64,000 nucleotides of DNA from Prorocentrum cordatum. Lineage: Eukaryota > Sar > Dinophyceae > Prorocentrales > Prorocentraceae. The stretch lies in NCBI GenBank assembly GCA_963575745.1, contig CAUYUJ010017843.1, positions 158,634 to 222,633 on the forward strand, given 5' to 3'. This document shows positions 9,655 through 20,942 of the stretch, piece by piece; position 1 is the stretch's first letter, and each line of letters opens with the position of its first letter. A program made the position numbers and the translations under genes. The notes beneath the pieces were generated by a model. That model made no database searches. It was given only the letters and a program-made list of their open reading frames with translations, and was not told where the DNA came from.

Positions 9655-9834
9655 TATTATTCCTCTTCCTCCTCCTCCTCCTCCTCCTCCTCCTCTTCTT
9701 CTTCTTCTTCTTCGTCTTCTTCTTCTTCTGCTTCTGCTTCTGCTTCTGCTTCTTCTTCTCCTTCTCCTTCTCCTTCTCATTATTATTATGATTCCTCTTC
9801 TTCCTCCTCCTCCTCCTCCTCCTCCTCCTCCTCC
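9655..9834. repeat. (CTC)n/(TTC)n microsatellite running into an assembly gap
   Basis: CTC, CTT, TGC and TTC triplets ending in uninterrupted CCT at the gap edge. Confidence 0.9.
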
Positions 9835-9934
9835 NNNNNNNNNNNNNNNNNNNNNNNNNNNNNNNNNNNNNNNNNNNNNNNNNNNNNNNNNNNNNNNNNN
9901 NNNNNNNNNNNNNNNNNNNNNNNNNNNNNNNNNN
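9835..9934. other. Assembly gap (100 N)
   Basis: Exactly 100 N with CCT triplets on both sides: a placeholder gap inside an unresolved microsatellite. Confidence 0.97.
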
Positions 9935-10679
9935 CCTCCTCCTCCCCACACACCCCTGGGCCAGGACGAGAACAACAAGCGGTTTCGCAACGACGGCTGC
10001 TCGTGCCCAGCTGGCCACCGCGCGTACGGCCGGGGATGAATGGACTCGCGTGGGCGAGGCCCCCCTCGCTCCGACGGTGCTCACTCGCATGCGCGCGCGT
10101 ACGCGCGATGGACAGAAGGGGGTAGCCTCTGTTCGACGCTGCGTGCCGCTGGAGGCGGTGCCAGGGTGTTGAGACCGCCCCGGGCTGCATGGGGGGGCCT
10201 GTTGAGGCCAGCTGGGACGGGGGCCTGTTGAGGCCAGCTTGGGCTCCGCGCCCCGGACTAGGGGGGGCTGTCTGTGCGCAACCCGAAGCCTTGCCATAGA
10301 ATACGGGTGCTCCGCTGCGGGCAGCCTCCGATGCTTCCCTGGAGCCCACAACGAGCCAACGAGGAAGGCCCAGCTCAGAAGGGCCAGCCCTTGTGACATG
10401 TCGGGGCCATGACGCCGCCTGGGCCTCCCCGACGCCGAGCGCTGCATCCAAGAAGGCTCTTACTGAGAGGGGCCCAGGTGGGGAAAGTCGGATTGACCTT
10501 ACGACGCCCCCAGGAGCCCACCCCCCGAGGCGCCCCCCAGAGGGCCCCCAGAGGCCCCCGAGAGGGCGCCGAAAGCCACAGGCCAGCAGATCCGCCGCAG
10601 GGCTCTTGGCCAAAGCCACCCGTCGCCACCCCTTCGGAGCCGACTCTTGGCGGCGCGCACAGGAGGGCAGGGGGAGGGG
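9935..10679. other. No recognisable gene
   Basis: Holds a short tandem (GGGGCCTGTTGAGGCCAGCT twice, about 10195-10240) and G+C-rich anonymous sequence. Confidence 0.5.
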
Positions 10680-10782
10680 GAAGGCTTCTTAGAAGAAGGC
10701 TGTTTCTTAAAAGGCGCTGGCCCTGTATCTACAGAGAAGGCTCGCGCCTTCTAAGAAGCAGAGATGCTTCTAAGAAGCCTTC
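10680..10782. mobile_element. MITE-like element N, copy 1
   Basis: 103 bp with perfect 16-bp inverted ends (GAAGGCTTCTTAGAAG, 10680-10695; its complement, 10767-10782) and GGCCCTGTATCTACAGA in the middle. A second copy is at 51022-51122; diverged parts lie at 5105-5440, and 36018-36170 is similar. Confidence 0.75.
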
Positions 10783-11085
10783 CTTCCTCCCCATCACCCC
10801 CTTGTGCGCGTGGCCGAAACTCGGTGGGATGCGGCTGCAGACCCAGAGGTCCGACAACGCCCTCTCTTCCATGCGCGGCCTCCCGGAGGTCCCGACCCCT
10901 TCCCTGCCGTCCTGGAGTCCACGTTTCATGGCCCCGAGGCCCGAAAGTGAGCCCCGGAGGCCGAGATAGGGGCAAAACGCCAGGCTTGAGCAAGCCACAT
11001 CGTTGGACATCTGGGGATGCCATCAGAAGAGGAGGACCCCCCCGCCCAGCCGCCCCCCCTCCTAGTGGGCTTGCTTTACACCACC
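10783..11085. other. No recognisable gene
   Basis: 10915-10965 (GTTTCATGGCCCCGAGGCCCGAAA) resembles 13005-13040 (GTTTCACGG..GGGGCCCGAAAA), possibly a weak dispersed repeat. Confidence 0.4.
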
Positions 11086-12330
11086 ACCACCACCAGAAGT
11101 AGGAGGGGGTCCTCCTCCTCCCCCTCCTCCTCCTCCTCCTCCTCCTCCTCCTCCTCCTCCTCCTCGTCCTCCCACTCATCCTCAACCTCCTCCCCCCCGC
11201 CGACTTATGGTGGTGGTGGAGGAAAACAGGCCCATGACCTCTGGCGGCGCCTGGACCGGGGCCAGTGTCGGCACGCTGGCGGCGGGGGCGGCGAGCGCCT
11301 GGGGCCGAGGGAGGGCGGGGGGAGCGAGCAGGAGTTGCCAGCGGAGTTGCCTATGGGCACCACGTGCCTGTTCACAGAGTTGAGCTCCGCGTCTCGAATG
11401 GCTGGCGCGCCTCAGCCGCCAGAGGGGGAGCGAGCGGCAGTGGAGGGGGGGTGGAAGGCCAGAAGGACCAGGAGGCGAGGACCTCCCTCTCCTCGTCCTC
11501 GTCCTCGTCCTCGTCCTCCTCCTCCTCCTCCTCCTCCTCCTCTTCCTCCTCCTCCTCCTCCTCCTCCATCTCCCTCCTCTTGTGTGCCCGGCATGCGAAT
11601 GAGTGCACGACTGGCACGCGCAGCACTCGGAGGTCCTCGCGACTGCACCTGTACATTATGGTCGAGACCCTAGGCTACAGCTGGGCTGCTTCACCGTTGG
11701 TGGTGCCTTGGGTGCTGCATGATGAACGAAAGAAACAGCGGAAACATGCACTCAGACGGCACGTCATGTAAGCTAATTAATTCTCAGCGAAGGGCGAAGG
11801 TGGCAGCGGAGTCCACAAGCACCTTGCCAGGCTCTTCAGCATGGAGGGAGGGAGAGGGGGAGATGGGAAAACATTGGGGGAAAAGGCAGACGAGAAGGAT
11901 GGCAACAACGAGGCGGAGGACGAGAACGAGGAGGAAGAGCGGGTGCAGATAGAAGAGCGAGGAGGATGAACAGCGCGAGCAAAGGATTATCAGCAGGACA
12001 AGGGCGGAAGAGAAGGAACGGGGAAAGGGGACGACAGCCAGGCGGAGAACGATGTGAAATGGCTGAGTAAAATCAGAACGTTCAGAAGAACAGGAGGCAG
12101 AGAGGAGGAGAAACCTGAAAAAGAGAGGCGGGAACGAGGGAGAAGGAGGAGGACGACGAGGAAGAGGAGGAGGAGGAGGAGGAGGAGGAGGAGGACGAGG
12201 AAGACGAGGGAGGAGGAGGGAGGAGGAGGAGGAGAAGGAGGAGGAGGAGGAGGAGGAGGAGGAGGAGGGAGGAGGAGGAGAGGGAGGAGGAAAAGGAGGA
12301 GGAGGAGGAGGAGGAGGAGGAAGACGGGTC
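11086..12330. repeat. Trinucleotide-repeat-rich block
   Basis: (CTC)n at about 11107-11170 and 11515-11570; (GGA)n at about 12140-12330. Intervening sequence 11171-11514 and 11571-12139 is anonymous. Acidic, basic, Ser or Leu homopolymer frames are microsatellite artefacts. Confidence 0.8.
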
Positions 12331-12389
12331 GCCAAAGCCCTTGGGAGAAACCCACCAGGCGAGGAGGGGCCGACTGGAACTCCTCGGGG

Positions 12390-12598
12390 ATCTGCTGACC
12401 CGCGTCAATCCAGACCTGGGTCAGTTGGGCCTTGCAGGATCCTGCAGGATCCTGCACCCAAGCCCGGGTCAGCGCCAAGGATCCTGCAAAATCCTGCAGG
12501 ATCCTGCGCCCAAGCCCGGGTCAGTGCGACCCTGGCCTCTGCAGGATCCTGCAAGATCCGGCGCTCTGGCTGACCCCCGTTTGCACTGACCCCGTCTC
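12390..12598 (+). repeat. Repeat B, copy 2
   Basis: CTGACCCGCGTCAATCC, repeated GGATCCTGCAGGATCCTGC, GCCCAAGCCCGGGTCAG (twice), and CTGACCCCCGTTTGCA. Same start and end as 5155-5345 but with one extra internal unit. It is followed 43 bp later by repeat A. Confidence 0.7.
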
Positions 12599-12640
12599 TT
12601 GAGCCCCGAACTCCACACGCGTGGAGGCGGCCAGTGGGAG

Positions 12641-12881
12641 CTGGCAAACGTTTCCTTGTTCGGCGTTTCGACATTGGGCGGAGGGGGGGGAGGGAAGAGG
12701 GGGTCTGGCTCCCGACCTCTGCTGAATGCGACTGTTTGCTGCAGTGCGTCCTATGGGGGAAATGCTCCACCTGCTCGAAACGGGCGCCAGAAACAACCAA
12801 GATCTGCTCCACGGGGGGCGGGGGGAGAGGGGGGGGTGCGAGGCACGCCGATCGGCGAAACAGTGAATAAGAAAACGATCA
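12641..12881 (+). repeat. Dispersed repeat A, copy 3
   Basis: Same blocks as copies 1 and 2 (GTTTCCTTGTTCGGCGTTTCG, GGTCTGGCTCCCGACCT, GTTTGCTGCAGTGCGTCC, GAAACGGGCGCCAG, CGCCGATCGGCGAAAC). Confidence 0.75.
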
Positions 12882-13199
12882 CAGGATTGATTGGGATCTC
12901 AGAAAATCGGCAGGATGGGGGATATGACGCCAATTCCGGCCAAAAAATCTGTTCCCGGAACCCTCCCAGGGTCCGTCTGGTGGAATGAGTCACCCTGGAT
13001 CCGTGTTTCACGGTCGCGGGGCCCGAAAACGGCCCCAGGAGGCTGAAAACGACAACGCTCCGAACCCAGAGCCTCCAACCTGCCCGCCCCTCCTGTTGGC
13101 CAGAACCAGTGTTGGGACACCTCAGACTCCCAGACGGCTTCAACCACACGCCATGCGATGCGCCTCGGCACTCGAAAGGAGAGCGGGTGCTACGATATG
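12882..13199. other. No recognisable feature
   Basis: Anonymous sequence. Confidence 0.5.
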
Positions 13200-13667
13200 A
13201 GGAGGGCGAACCGGATGAGCAGCAGGAGGAGCATAGCCAGGAGGCAGCGGAGGAGACGAGACGCAGCACGGCGACGGCACGGAGGAGACGAGGACGAGGA
13301 AGATGAAGGCAGGGGCAATGAGGAGGGCGAGGAGGGGGTGGAGGATCAAGAAGAAAGGCTGCGGGAGGAGGGGCAGGAGCGACCGTGGACGGGCGACTGG
13401 GCGCGCCCACCTCCCTGCGCGAGCGCGTGCCAGCGAGAGAGACAGCGGCACATAAAAACGCGGGCGTCCGCGGTCCCGCGGTGATTGCCCGGAGGCGCCG
13501 AGAGGCCGCGCGGGAACGGGGAGGAGCGGCAGCAGGGACAGGAGCAGCAGCGGGCGGCTGCCGGAAGAGGAGGAGCCGCAGCAGCGGCAGCAGGAACGGG
13601 AGGAACAGCAGCGGGAACAGGGGCAGCCGCAGGAGCAGGAGCAGGAGCAGCCGCAGGAGCAGGAGCA

Positions 13668-13722
<55 letters not shown>

Positions 13723-13760
13723 CAGCAGCAGCAGCAGCAGCACCAGGAGCAGCAGCAGCA
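13200..13760 (+). repeat. Purine-rich GAGGA / GCAGGA repeat block
   Basis: GAG-rich tract to about 13385, then GCAGGAGCAGGAGCA-type hexamers (13560-13760) whose frames read as EQEQ, AGAG or SRSR. No non-repetitive domain. Confidence 0.8.
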
Positions 13761-14459
13761 GGAACAGGAGGCGGGGACAAGGGAACGCACAGAATCAACG
13801 GAGCAAGCCCCCTCGCATGCCACGGAGAGGGGGGGGGGGGGGGCGGAACCACCCTGCGCACAGGGGCCGCGCCAGAGCGCCCTCGAGGCTCCCGCTGATG
13901 ACGAGCCCAGGGAGGACCCAATATAGGGGGGGTAAGAAAGGTACGCCTTTCGTGCACCCTTCGTACCCCTTCGGGTCCTAGGGGGCTCGTTTAGGGCCCC
14001 TTTAGGGCCCTTTTCGTGCAACCGTCGACGCCCCGCCAGGTATCGCCCCCCCGTTACCGAACGCCCAACACCCCCACCCCGGCGCTTCCCCGGGCATCAC
14101 ACCGACACCGCGGAGAGCTTCCCCCTATTGGCTCCCCGCCGGGTTCGGGCAGTCCTTGGCCTTCACCCCAGAGGCCTGGCCGTCTTCCAAGAGGACTTCA
14201 CGCTCCTCTCGTGACCAGCAAAATTAAGAGGCCCCTAACCTTGGGGACCTAGGTTAGGAGGGCCAAAAACCATGATGGACAGGGTTCCCTGCTCCCCCTC
14301 GTGTTCTTGCTCCCCAGGGCCAGAGGGGGCCAGGACCCGCATAGGACTCCTTCCTCTCGGACTCCTCCTCGTCGGCCGTGTCCAGTGCGTACATCCCAGC
14401 ACGATGCATCGCCGCCTTCTGGGACACCTCTTCCCGCGCAGCCTCCAGCGCACGCACTG

Positions 14460-14490
<31 letters not shown>

Positions 14491-14835
14491 CCTCTCTCGA
14501 TGGAAAAGCATGAGGGGGGGGGGGGGGAAAGAAGTAACTCCCGAAGCCCGGCCACACAGCCCTGCACGCCTCCACTGCTGCCTCGGCCGGCTCCGCCGTG
14601 TCCGCGGGAGGCGCAGCAGCGGCCTCGGCATCGGGGGGGGGAACAGGGGCAAGATGGCCGCACATGGGCATTGGAAGGAGGAGAGGGGAAGAGGAGCTGC
14701 AGGATCTGAGGAACCGGATCGGATCGGGCCTGGTGTTGCGCCGGCGTCGCGGGGCGCAATATGTCAGCACTTCCAGCAGCCACGCTTCCAGATTCCTCGT
14801 GGATTTGATATGACGTGATGTTTGCTCGCAGGTAC
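13761..14835. other. No recognisable gene; contains (TC)n
   Basis: A G-run at 13830-13843, a (TC)n tract at 14460-14500 and G-run 14514-14527. 14573-14640 holds an Ala/Pro segment (minus strand AAAPPADTAEPAEAAVEA) like those of array T. Confidence 0.5.
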
Positions 14836-17264
14836 ACGTGTCAACAATCGTGCCACCCCCGTGCTCGTGGTCGAGGAACCACAAGGACGAGAAGGAGGAC
14901 GGGCAGCAGCAACAGCAGGATCCCGAAGAGGAGGCCCCCGCCCTGCATGCCTTCCCGCCCTGCGCGCCTCCGCTGGTGCCTCGGGTGGCTCCAGCGTGTC
15001 CGCGGGAGGCGCAGCAGGAGCCTGCGCATCGGGCGGAGGGCAAACTGGGGAGGGGCTCGGATGATGGGTCACGGGGGGGTCGGTGCGGAAGGAGCAGGGA
15101 GGGAACGGTAGGAGCAGGGCCAAGAGGAGGACGAGGACGAGGAACGAGGAGTCGCAGCAGGGTCTTGAGGAGACAGGAAGCAGTCGAGGAGAGGGAGCAA
15201 GCGGAGAGGAGGCGAGGGAACATAAGAGAGAGCAAGGGGGGCATGTCGTCAGCAAAGGGGCAAAGGAGGAGCTGCCAGATTGAATGAAGGACGAGGAAGA
15301 AAACCATCAGCAGGATCAAGACGAGGAGGAGGAGGAGGAAGACGCCCCCGCCCTGCTTTCCCGCCCAGACGCCACGTCCGGTGGTGCGACAGGGAAGGGG
15401 TTAGCTGGAAGGAAAAAAAAACGAAGGACGCCCCCACCTTGCCTTCCCGCCCTGCGCGCCTCCGCTGGTGCCTCTGGCGGCTCTGGCGTATCCGCGGGCG
15501 GCTCAGCAGGAGCCTGGGCAGGAGGCGACAGGCACACGCATCGGGGAGACGGTCGGGTGAGGGAACAAAAAGAGAAAACAGGGAATCTAACCTGAAACTG
15601 TAAACGCCAGTATGGTCCTCCGCGGGCGTCAGTCGAACAACAACACCAAAGGCACAATACCAGCTTCACACGGTTCCCATTGCGCTGCCGTCCCGCTGGA
15701 CAGCCGGCTGGGGACGTGTAGAGGTATCCTGGTCGCGGGGTGAAGCCCGCGCCACGCCCTATCGAGGCGCCCAGACAGCTTGCGCAGCCCCTTCTCCGAC
15801 CTGCACCGAAGCTTGAGCGCCGCTCAGCGAGTACGCGCAAAAAGCATACGCATCTGCGACAAACCTCGCGCGCATATCCCTGACCACCAACTAGTGCCCC
15901 TTCGTCAGCCACGGGACAGGGGAGGAACTGCCAGATCAAATGAAGGACGAGGAAGAAAGCCACCAGCAGCAGGGTCAAGACGAGGAGGAGCATGAGGAGA
16001 ACGCCCCCGCCCTGCTTTCCCGCCCCGCGCGCCTCCGCTGGTGCCTCTGGCAGTTCTGGCGTATCCGCGGGCGGCTCAGCAGGAGCCTGGGCAAGAGGGG
16101 ACAAACACACGCATTTGGGAGGGGGTCGGGTGAGGGAAAAAGAAGAGAAGACGGGGAATCCCGCCTGAAACTGTGGAAGCCAGAATGGTCCCCTGCGGGC
16201 GTCAGGCGAACAACACCAGCAATGGTACAGTACCAGCTTCACACGGCTCCCATTGGGCTGCCTTCCCGCTGGACAGGCGGCTGTGGACTTGTAGAGGTAT
16301 CCTGGTCGCGGGGTGAAGCCCGCGCCACGCCCTATCGAGGCGCCCAGACAGCTTGCGCAGCCCCTTCTCCGACCTGCACTGAAGCTTGAGCGTCGCTCAG
16401 CGAGCATGCGCAAAAAACATGGGCTTCGGCGACAAACTCGCGCGCAGATCCCTGACCACCAACTAGTGCTCCTCGCCTCGCAGGTACCCATGTCAACAAT
16501 CGTGCCACCCCCGTGCTCGTGGTCGAGGAACCACAAGGACGAGAAGGAGGACGGGCAGCAGCAACAGCAGGATCCCGAAGAGGAGGCCCCCGCCCTGCAT
16601 GCCTTCCCGCCCTGCGTGCCTCCGTTGGTGCCTCGGGTGGCTCCAGCGTGTCCGCGGGAGGCGCAGCAGGAGCCTGCGCTTAGGGCGGAGGGCAAACTGG
16701 GGAGGGGCTCGGATGATGGGTCACGGGGGGGTCGGTGCGGAAGGAGCAGGGAGGGAACGGTAGGAGCAGGGTCAAGAGGAGGACGAGGACGAGGAACGAG
16801 GAGTCGCAGCAGGGTCTTGAGGAGACAGAAGCAGTCGAGGAGAGGGAGCAAGCGGAGAGGAGGAGAGGGAACATAAGAGAGAGCAAGGGGGGCATGTCGT
16901 CAGCAAAGGGGCAAAGGAGGAGCTGCCAGATTGAACGAAGGACGAGGAAGAAAACCATCAGCAGGATCAAGACGAGGAGGAGGAGGAGGAGGAGGAGGAC
17001 GCCCCCGCCCTGCGTTCCCGCCCAGACGCCACGTCCGGTGGTGCGACAAGGAAGGGGTTAGCTGGCAAGGAAAAAGACAAAGAACGCCCCCACCTTGCCT
17101 TCCCGCTCTGCGCGCCTCCGCTGGTGTCTCTGGCGGTTCTGGCGTATCCACGGGCGGCTCAGCAGGCACAAGCATCGGGGAGGCGGTCGGGTGAGGGAAC
17201 AAAAAGACGGGGAATATAACAGGGAACTGTAAACGCCAGCATGGTCCCCTGCGGGCGTCAGGCG

Positions 17265-17268
<4 letters not shown>
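14836..17268. repeat. Long-unit tandem array T, block 1
   Basis: Modules recur in the order X (GTCAACAATCGTGCCACC...GGATGATGGGTCACGG, at 14836 and 16495), Z (CGTCAGCAAAGGGGCAAAGG) and Y (TTCACACGGTTCCCATTG...GTAGAGGTATCCTGGTCG, anchors 15718 and 16291). Every module also carries a CCGCTGGTGCCTC[G/T]GG[T/C]GG...TCCGCGGG segment. Frames are open on both strands without family resemblance, so I do not call genes. Confidence 0.85.
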
Positions 17269-17298
<30 letters not shown>

Positions 17299-17336
17299 GC
17301 AACAACAGCAACACCAGCAACAACAGCAACAACAGC

Positions 17337-17377
<41 letters not shown>

Positions 17378-17381
17378 CGCA
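17269..17381 (+). repeat. (AAC)n microsatellite grown inside array T
   Basis: Starts exactly where other T units have GCGTCAGGCGAACAACAACACC. The short AAC run of the unit has expanded here. Confidence 0.9.
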
Positions 17382-17514
17382 ATGACAACCTCTCAGGCCA
17401 CCCCGGCGGGGCCCGTGGTGGTGTCCTCGCCCACGGGGCGAGCGCACTCCCCCAGGCCACACGTTGCAGTTGGGGGAGCAACGCGCAACACCTCTGTCAT
17501 ACGCTGACGTAAAT

Positions 17515-18235
17515 CTAAATAGGATTCCAAGAGGAGCCCCATGGGATTCCAATGGAATTGCGATGGGATCCCGTAGGACCCTGTAGGGACCTTCTGGGAT
17601 TGCAATGAAGATTCCTATGGAATCCTGTAGGACCCTGTATGGACCCTATGGGTTCCAATGAGAGTTCAATGCGATTCCTATGGGATCCTGTAGGACACTG
17701 TAGGGATCCCACAATATTCCAATAGTATTCCAATAGGGTTCCTATGGAATCCTGTACGACCCTGTACGGCCCCTCCTGGATTTCCAATAAGACCCCTATA
17801 GGGTTCCTATGGCATCCTGTAGGACCCTGTGGGGACCCTATAGGACTTCCAATAAGATTTCAATCGGATTCCTATGGGATCCTCTAAGGCCCTGTAGGGG
17901 TCCTATAGGAGTCCTACAGGATATCCCTACAGGGTTCCAATTGGTGTCCGATGGAGTCCTGTAGGAACCTGCAGGGATCCTAAAAGGTTTCCTCAAGGAT
18001 TCCAATCGGATTATCATGGAATCCTGTAGGACCCTGTAGGGATCCCATGGGATTCCAATAGAATTACAAACGGATTCCTGTGGATTCCTGTAGGACCCTG
18101 CAAGGATCCTATAGGATGCCAACAGGATTCCTATAGGTTTCCTATGGAATCCTGTAGGGCCTTGTAGGGATCCCTGAGAATTCCTATAGGAGACCTATGA
18201 AAATCCTGTAGGATCCTGTAGGAATCTTATAACAT
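17515..18235 (+). repeat. Degenerate GGATTCCTATAGGA minisatellite
   Basis: Repeated TATGGAATCCTGTAGGACCC and TAGGGATCC units of roughly 35-70 bp, many self-complementary. A related array lies at 56609-56880. Confidence 0.85.
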
Positions 18236-18395
18236 TCAATTATCCCGGCAAAGCAACCCAACAGCGATATGTAGAAACATATCTGAAAGCATGCCCCTTA
18301 AGATTCAGATGAAAATCCAGTTGTAGAATTCTGCTGTTCTCGCAGTCGTAGTCGCATTCGCGATGACACTCGCAGCGGCAACGGCAGTCGCAGTC
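18236..18395 (+). repeat. Conserved core of the composite repeat, copy 1
   Basis: TATCCCGGCAAAGCAACCC, CCCTTAAGATTCAGATGA, TCCAGTTGTAGAATTCTGCT, TCGCAGTCG...CGGCAACGGC. The reverse complement of 56881-57035 matches along the whole length. Here it lies between the GGATTCC array (left) and the CAGCCT array (right). Confidence 0.82.
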
Positions 18396-18715
18396 ACAGC
18401 CTCAGCCTGCCTCAACCTCAGCCTCAGCCTGCCTCAACCTCAGCCTGCCTCAGCCTCAGCCTCAGCCTGCTTCAGCCTCAGCCTCAGTCTGCCTTCAGCC
18501 TCGGCCTCAGCCTCAGCCTGCCTCAGCCTCAGCCTGCCTCAGCCTCAGCCTCAGCCTCAGCCTGCCTCAGCATCAGCCTGCTTCAGCCTCAGCCTCAGCC
18601 TGCCTCAGCCTCAGCCCCAGTCTGCTTCAGCCTCAGCCTCAGTCTGCCTTCAGCCTCGGCCTCAGCCTCAGCCTGCCTCAGCCTCAGCCTGCCTCGGCCG
18701 CAGCATCAGCTTGCG
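18396..18715 (+). repeat. CAGCCTCAGCCTG minisatellite
   Basis: Units of CAGCCT with CTGCCT breaks; encodes artefactual SLSLPQPQPASA. The opposite orientation appears at 56036-56608. Confidence 0.9.
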
Positions 18716-18719
18716 TCAG

Positions 18720-19290
18720 CATTCAAAAGGTCGCCCAGGAATGAAGTTCTGGGAACTAAATAACACGAAGTGGCCTACAGTTGGCTCCGGGCATTCAAAA
18801 TCATGCCCAGGAATGGAGTTTTGGGAACTTGAAGAGCACGAAGTGGCCTACAGTTGGCTCCGGGCATCCAAAATGTGGCCCGGGAATGGAGTTCTGGGAA
18901 ATCGAAGAGCACGAAGTGGCCTACAGTTGGCTCCGGGCATCCAAAATGTGGCCCGGGAATGGAGTTCTGGGAACTCGAAGAGCACGAAGTGGCCTACAGT
19001 TGGCTCCGGGCACTCAAAATGTAGCCCGGGAATGGAGTTCTGGGAGGTCGAAGAGCACGAAGTGTATGACTGTTGACGAAAAACGAGCCCGGCTCTGTTC
19101 CCGGTTCTCCAGAATGTGGCCCGGGAATGGAGTTCTGGGAGGTCGAAGAGCACGAAGTGTGTGACTGTTGGCGAAAAGCGAGCCCGGCTCTGTTCCCGGT
19201 TCTCCAGAATGTGGCCCGGGAGTGGAGTTCTGGGAGGTCGAAGAGCACGAAGTGTGTGACTGTTGGCGAAAACGATTCCCGGTTCTCCTC
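18720..19290 (+). repeat. 73-bp tandem repeat passing into about 95-bp units
   Basis: GGGAATGGAGTTCTGGGA recurs at about 18741, 18813, 18886, 18959, 19032, 19126 and 19222. The last units have gained a CGAGCCCGGCTCTGTTCCC segment. Units contain CCCGGG. Confidence 0.9.
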
Positions 19291-19394
19291 CCCGGCACCC
19301 GCCCAGACCCCCCTGAGGAGTCATGATGCTCTCTTTTGCCCCTACTACAAACCTATCAGCAAACGCTGTTAAGTAAAAAGAATTCCAACGGAAC

Positions 19395-19520
19395 CCTTGC
19401 AAGGGGTGCGCCGAAATCAAATTTCGGTGGAGCTCCCTGAGCCACCATCCTTGAGAGGGGTGCGCCGAATCAAACCTCGGTGGAGCTCCCTGTGGGGCCA
19501 GGGCCACGATCCGTGAGAGG
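19395..19520 (-). repeat. About 60-bp tandem units related to the 90-bp satellite
   Basis: Three units AGGGGTGCGCCGAA...TTTCGGTGGAGCTCCCTG. The minus strand reads AGGGAGCTCCACCGAAA, matching the satellite monomer (AGGGAGCTCCACCGAAGG). Confidence 0.55.
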
Positions 19521-19732
19521 GGTGCGCCCTTTGGGGCCTGTATGGGACTCCGCAGCAGCCCCGAAAAGAACCTTCCGAGCAACGCCGCCGGGCCCTGCAG
19601 ACCCCCGCAGCGGCCTGGCGAGGCCTCGTGGCGTTGCTCGGACCAGGGGCCCTGCGGGGCCCGTGCGTGGCCCCGCGGCGTTGCTCGGGGGGGGGGGTCG
19701 AGCAACGGGCCTCCAGTAGTGTCCTCGCGAAC

Positions 19733-19907
19733 AATTACAACAACAACAACAACAACAACAGCAACAACAACAATAACAACAACACCAACAACAACACCAA
19801 CACCAACACCAACACCAACACCAACACCAACACCACCACCACCACCACCACCACCACCAACAACAACAACAACTACCACCACCACCACCACCACCACCAC
19901 CACCACC

Positions 19908-19987
<80 letters not shown>

Positions 19988-20145
19988 AACCACAACAACA
20001 ACCACAACAACAACCACAACAACAACAACAACAACAATAGCAACACCAACAACAACAACCCCAACAACAACAACAACAACTACAACAACTACAACAACAG
20101 CAACAACAACACCAACAACAACAACAGCAACACCAACAACAACAT

Positions 20146-20176
<31 letters not shown>

Positions 20177-20183
20177 AACAATT
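19733..20183 (+). repeat. Evolving NAC microsatellite
   Basis: Successive blocks AAC, CACCAA, CAC, TAC, then AAC with AGC and CCC variants. All frames are homopolymeric (Thr, Asn, Gln, Tyr, His, Val) artefacts. Confidence 0.92.
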
Positions 20184-20199
20184 ACTAGCACGTGGGGAC

Positions 20200-20942
20200 A
20201 CTCCGTTCTCACCAGTGCCAGGGTTTTCATAGGAGGCGGGCAATACCCCCACTTTGTGGGGGGGCCGGTTCAAGCTCTACCAAATTTCCAAACGACTCTT
20301 CGCCACCACCCACACCCAGCTTCCCGCCCTATGACGTTCGGACACTTCACTTCGTGGCATGCGGACGACCGTGGCTACTATTCAGGGCCCCGCGGCCGAC
20401 GACGACGGCGTGCGCGCGCGAAGAAAAAACGAATGTGTCCCGCATGGTATTATTTGACAGGGATGATGGCCCTGGCAGGTGCGCAACCGTTGTCGCAGAA
20501 GTTCGAAAAAGTTGCTCGCAAAAGCCCGTTTGACAGAAATGTTTAAAAAGTGTTGGGTTTCCTACGAATCCGCAAGAGCGCGCGGGATGAGATTTTGACA
20601 ATTTTTTGTTGAAAAACCATTGGTTTTTTGATGTTTTTATGTTAAAATCGCTGCGAACACTAAGGTTTTGGAAGGATTTCGTCTTGCGCGCGCGAATGTC
20701 CACTTTACCTTATTTTTTGCAAGGGATTCTTGAAATTTGATTATATTAGAACAAGAAATGTCATTTTCTATTGTTTTTTGCAAGGGAAAGCGGATTACAA
20801 CAAAACAACCGGATCCTGTACACACCCTCTTTTCTGAGGCTTCCTCACGAAAATGATGAAAATGTAGCTGCGGCCTAGGCGGCGCAGGGGGGGCGCGCAC
20901 CAGGGGGCCCAACAATAATTATTCTTTAGAATAAATAATGTT
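20200..20942. other. Lower-G+C unique segment with a diverged repeat H copy
   Basis: 20490-20740 read in reverse (GCGCGCAAGACG..., AAACCTTAGTGTTCGCAGCG, ATTTTAACATAAAAACATC) loosely parallels 42290-42400 and 42600-42700. No gene recognised. Confidence 0.35.

Noticed and set aside
13990-14020. TTTAGGGCCCCTTTAGGG suggesting telomere repeats (TTTAGGG)
   Set aside because: Only two units separated by CCCC; no tandem run.
15316-16851. 511-codon minus-strand frame in array T
   Set aside because: Equivalent frames exist on both strands and break at different places in sister units; no motif recognised.
18848-20230. 460-codon minus-strand poly-Val protein
   Set aside because: Translation of the NAC microsatellite and the 73-bp tandem array.
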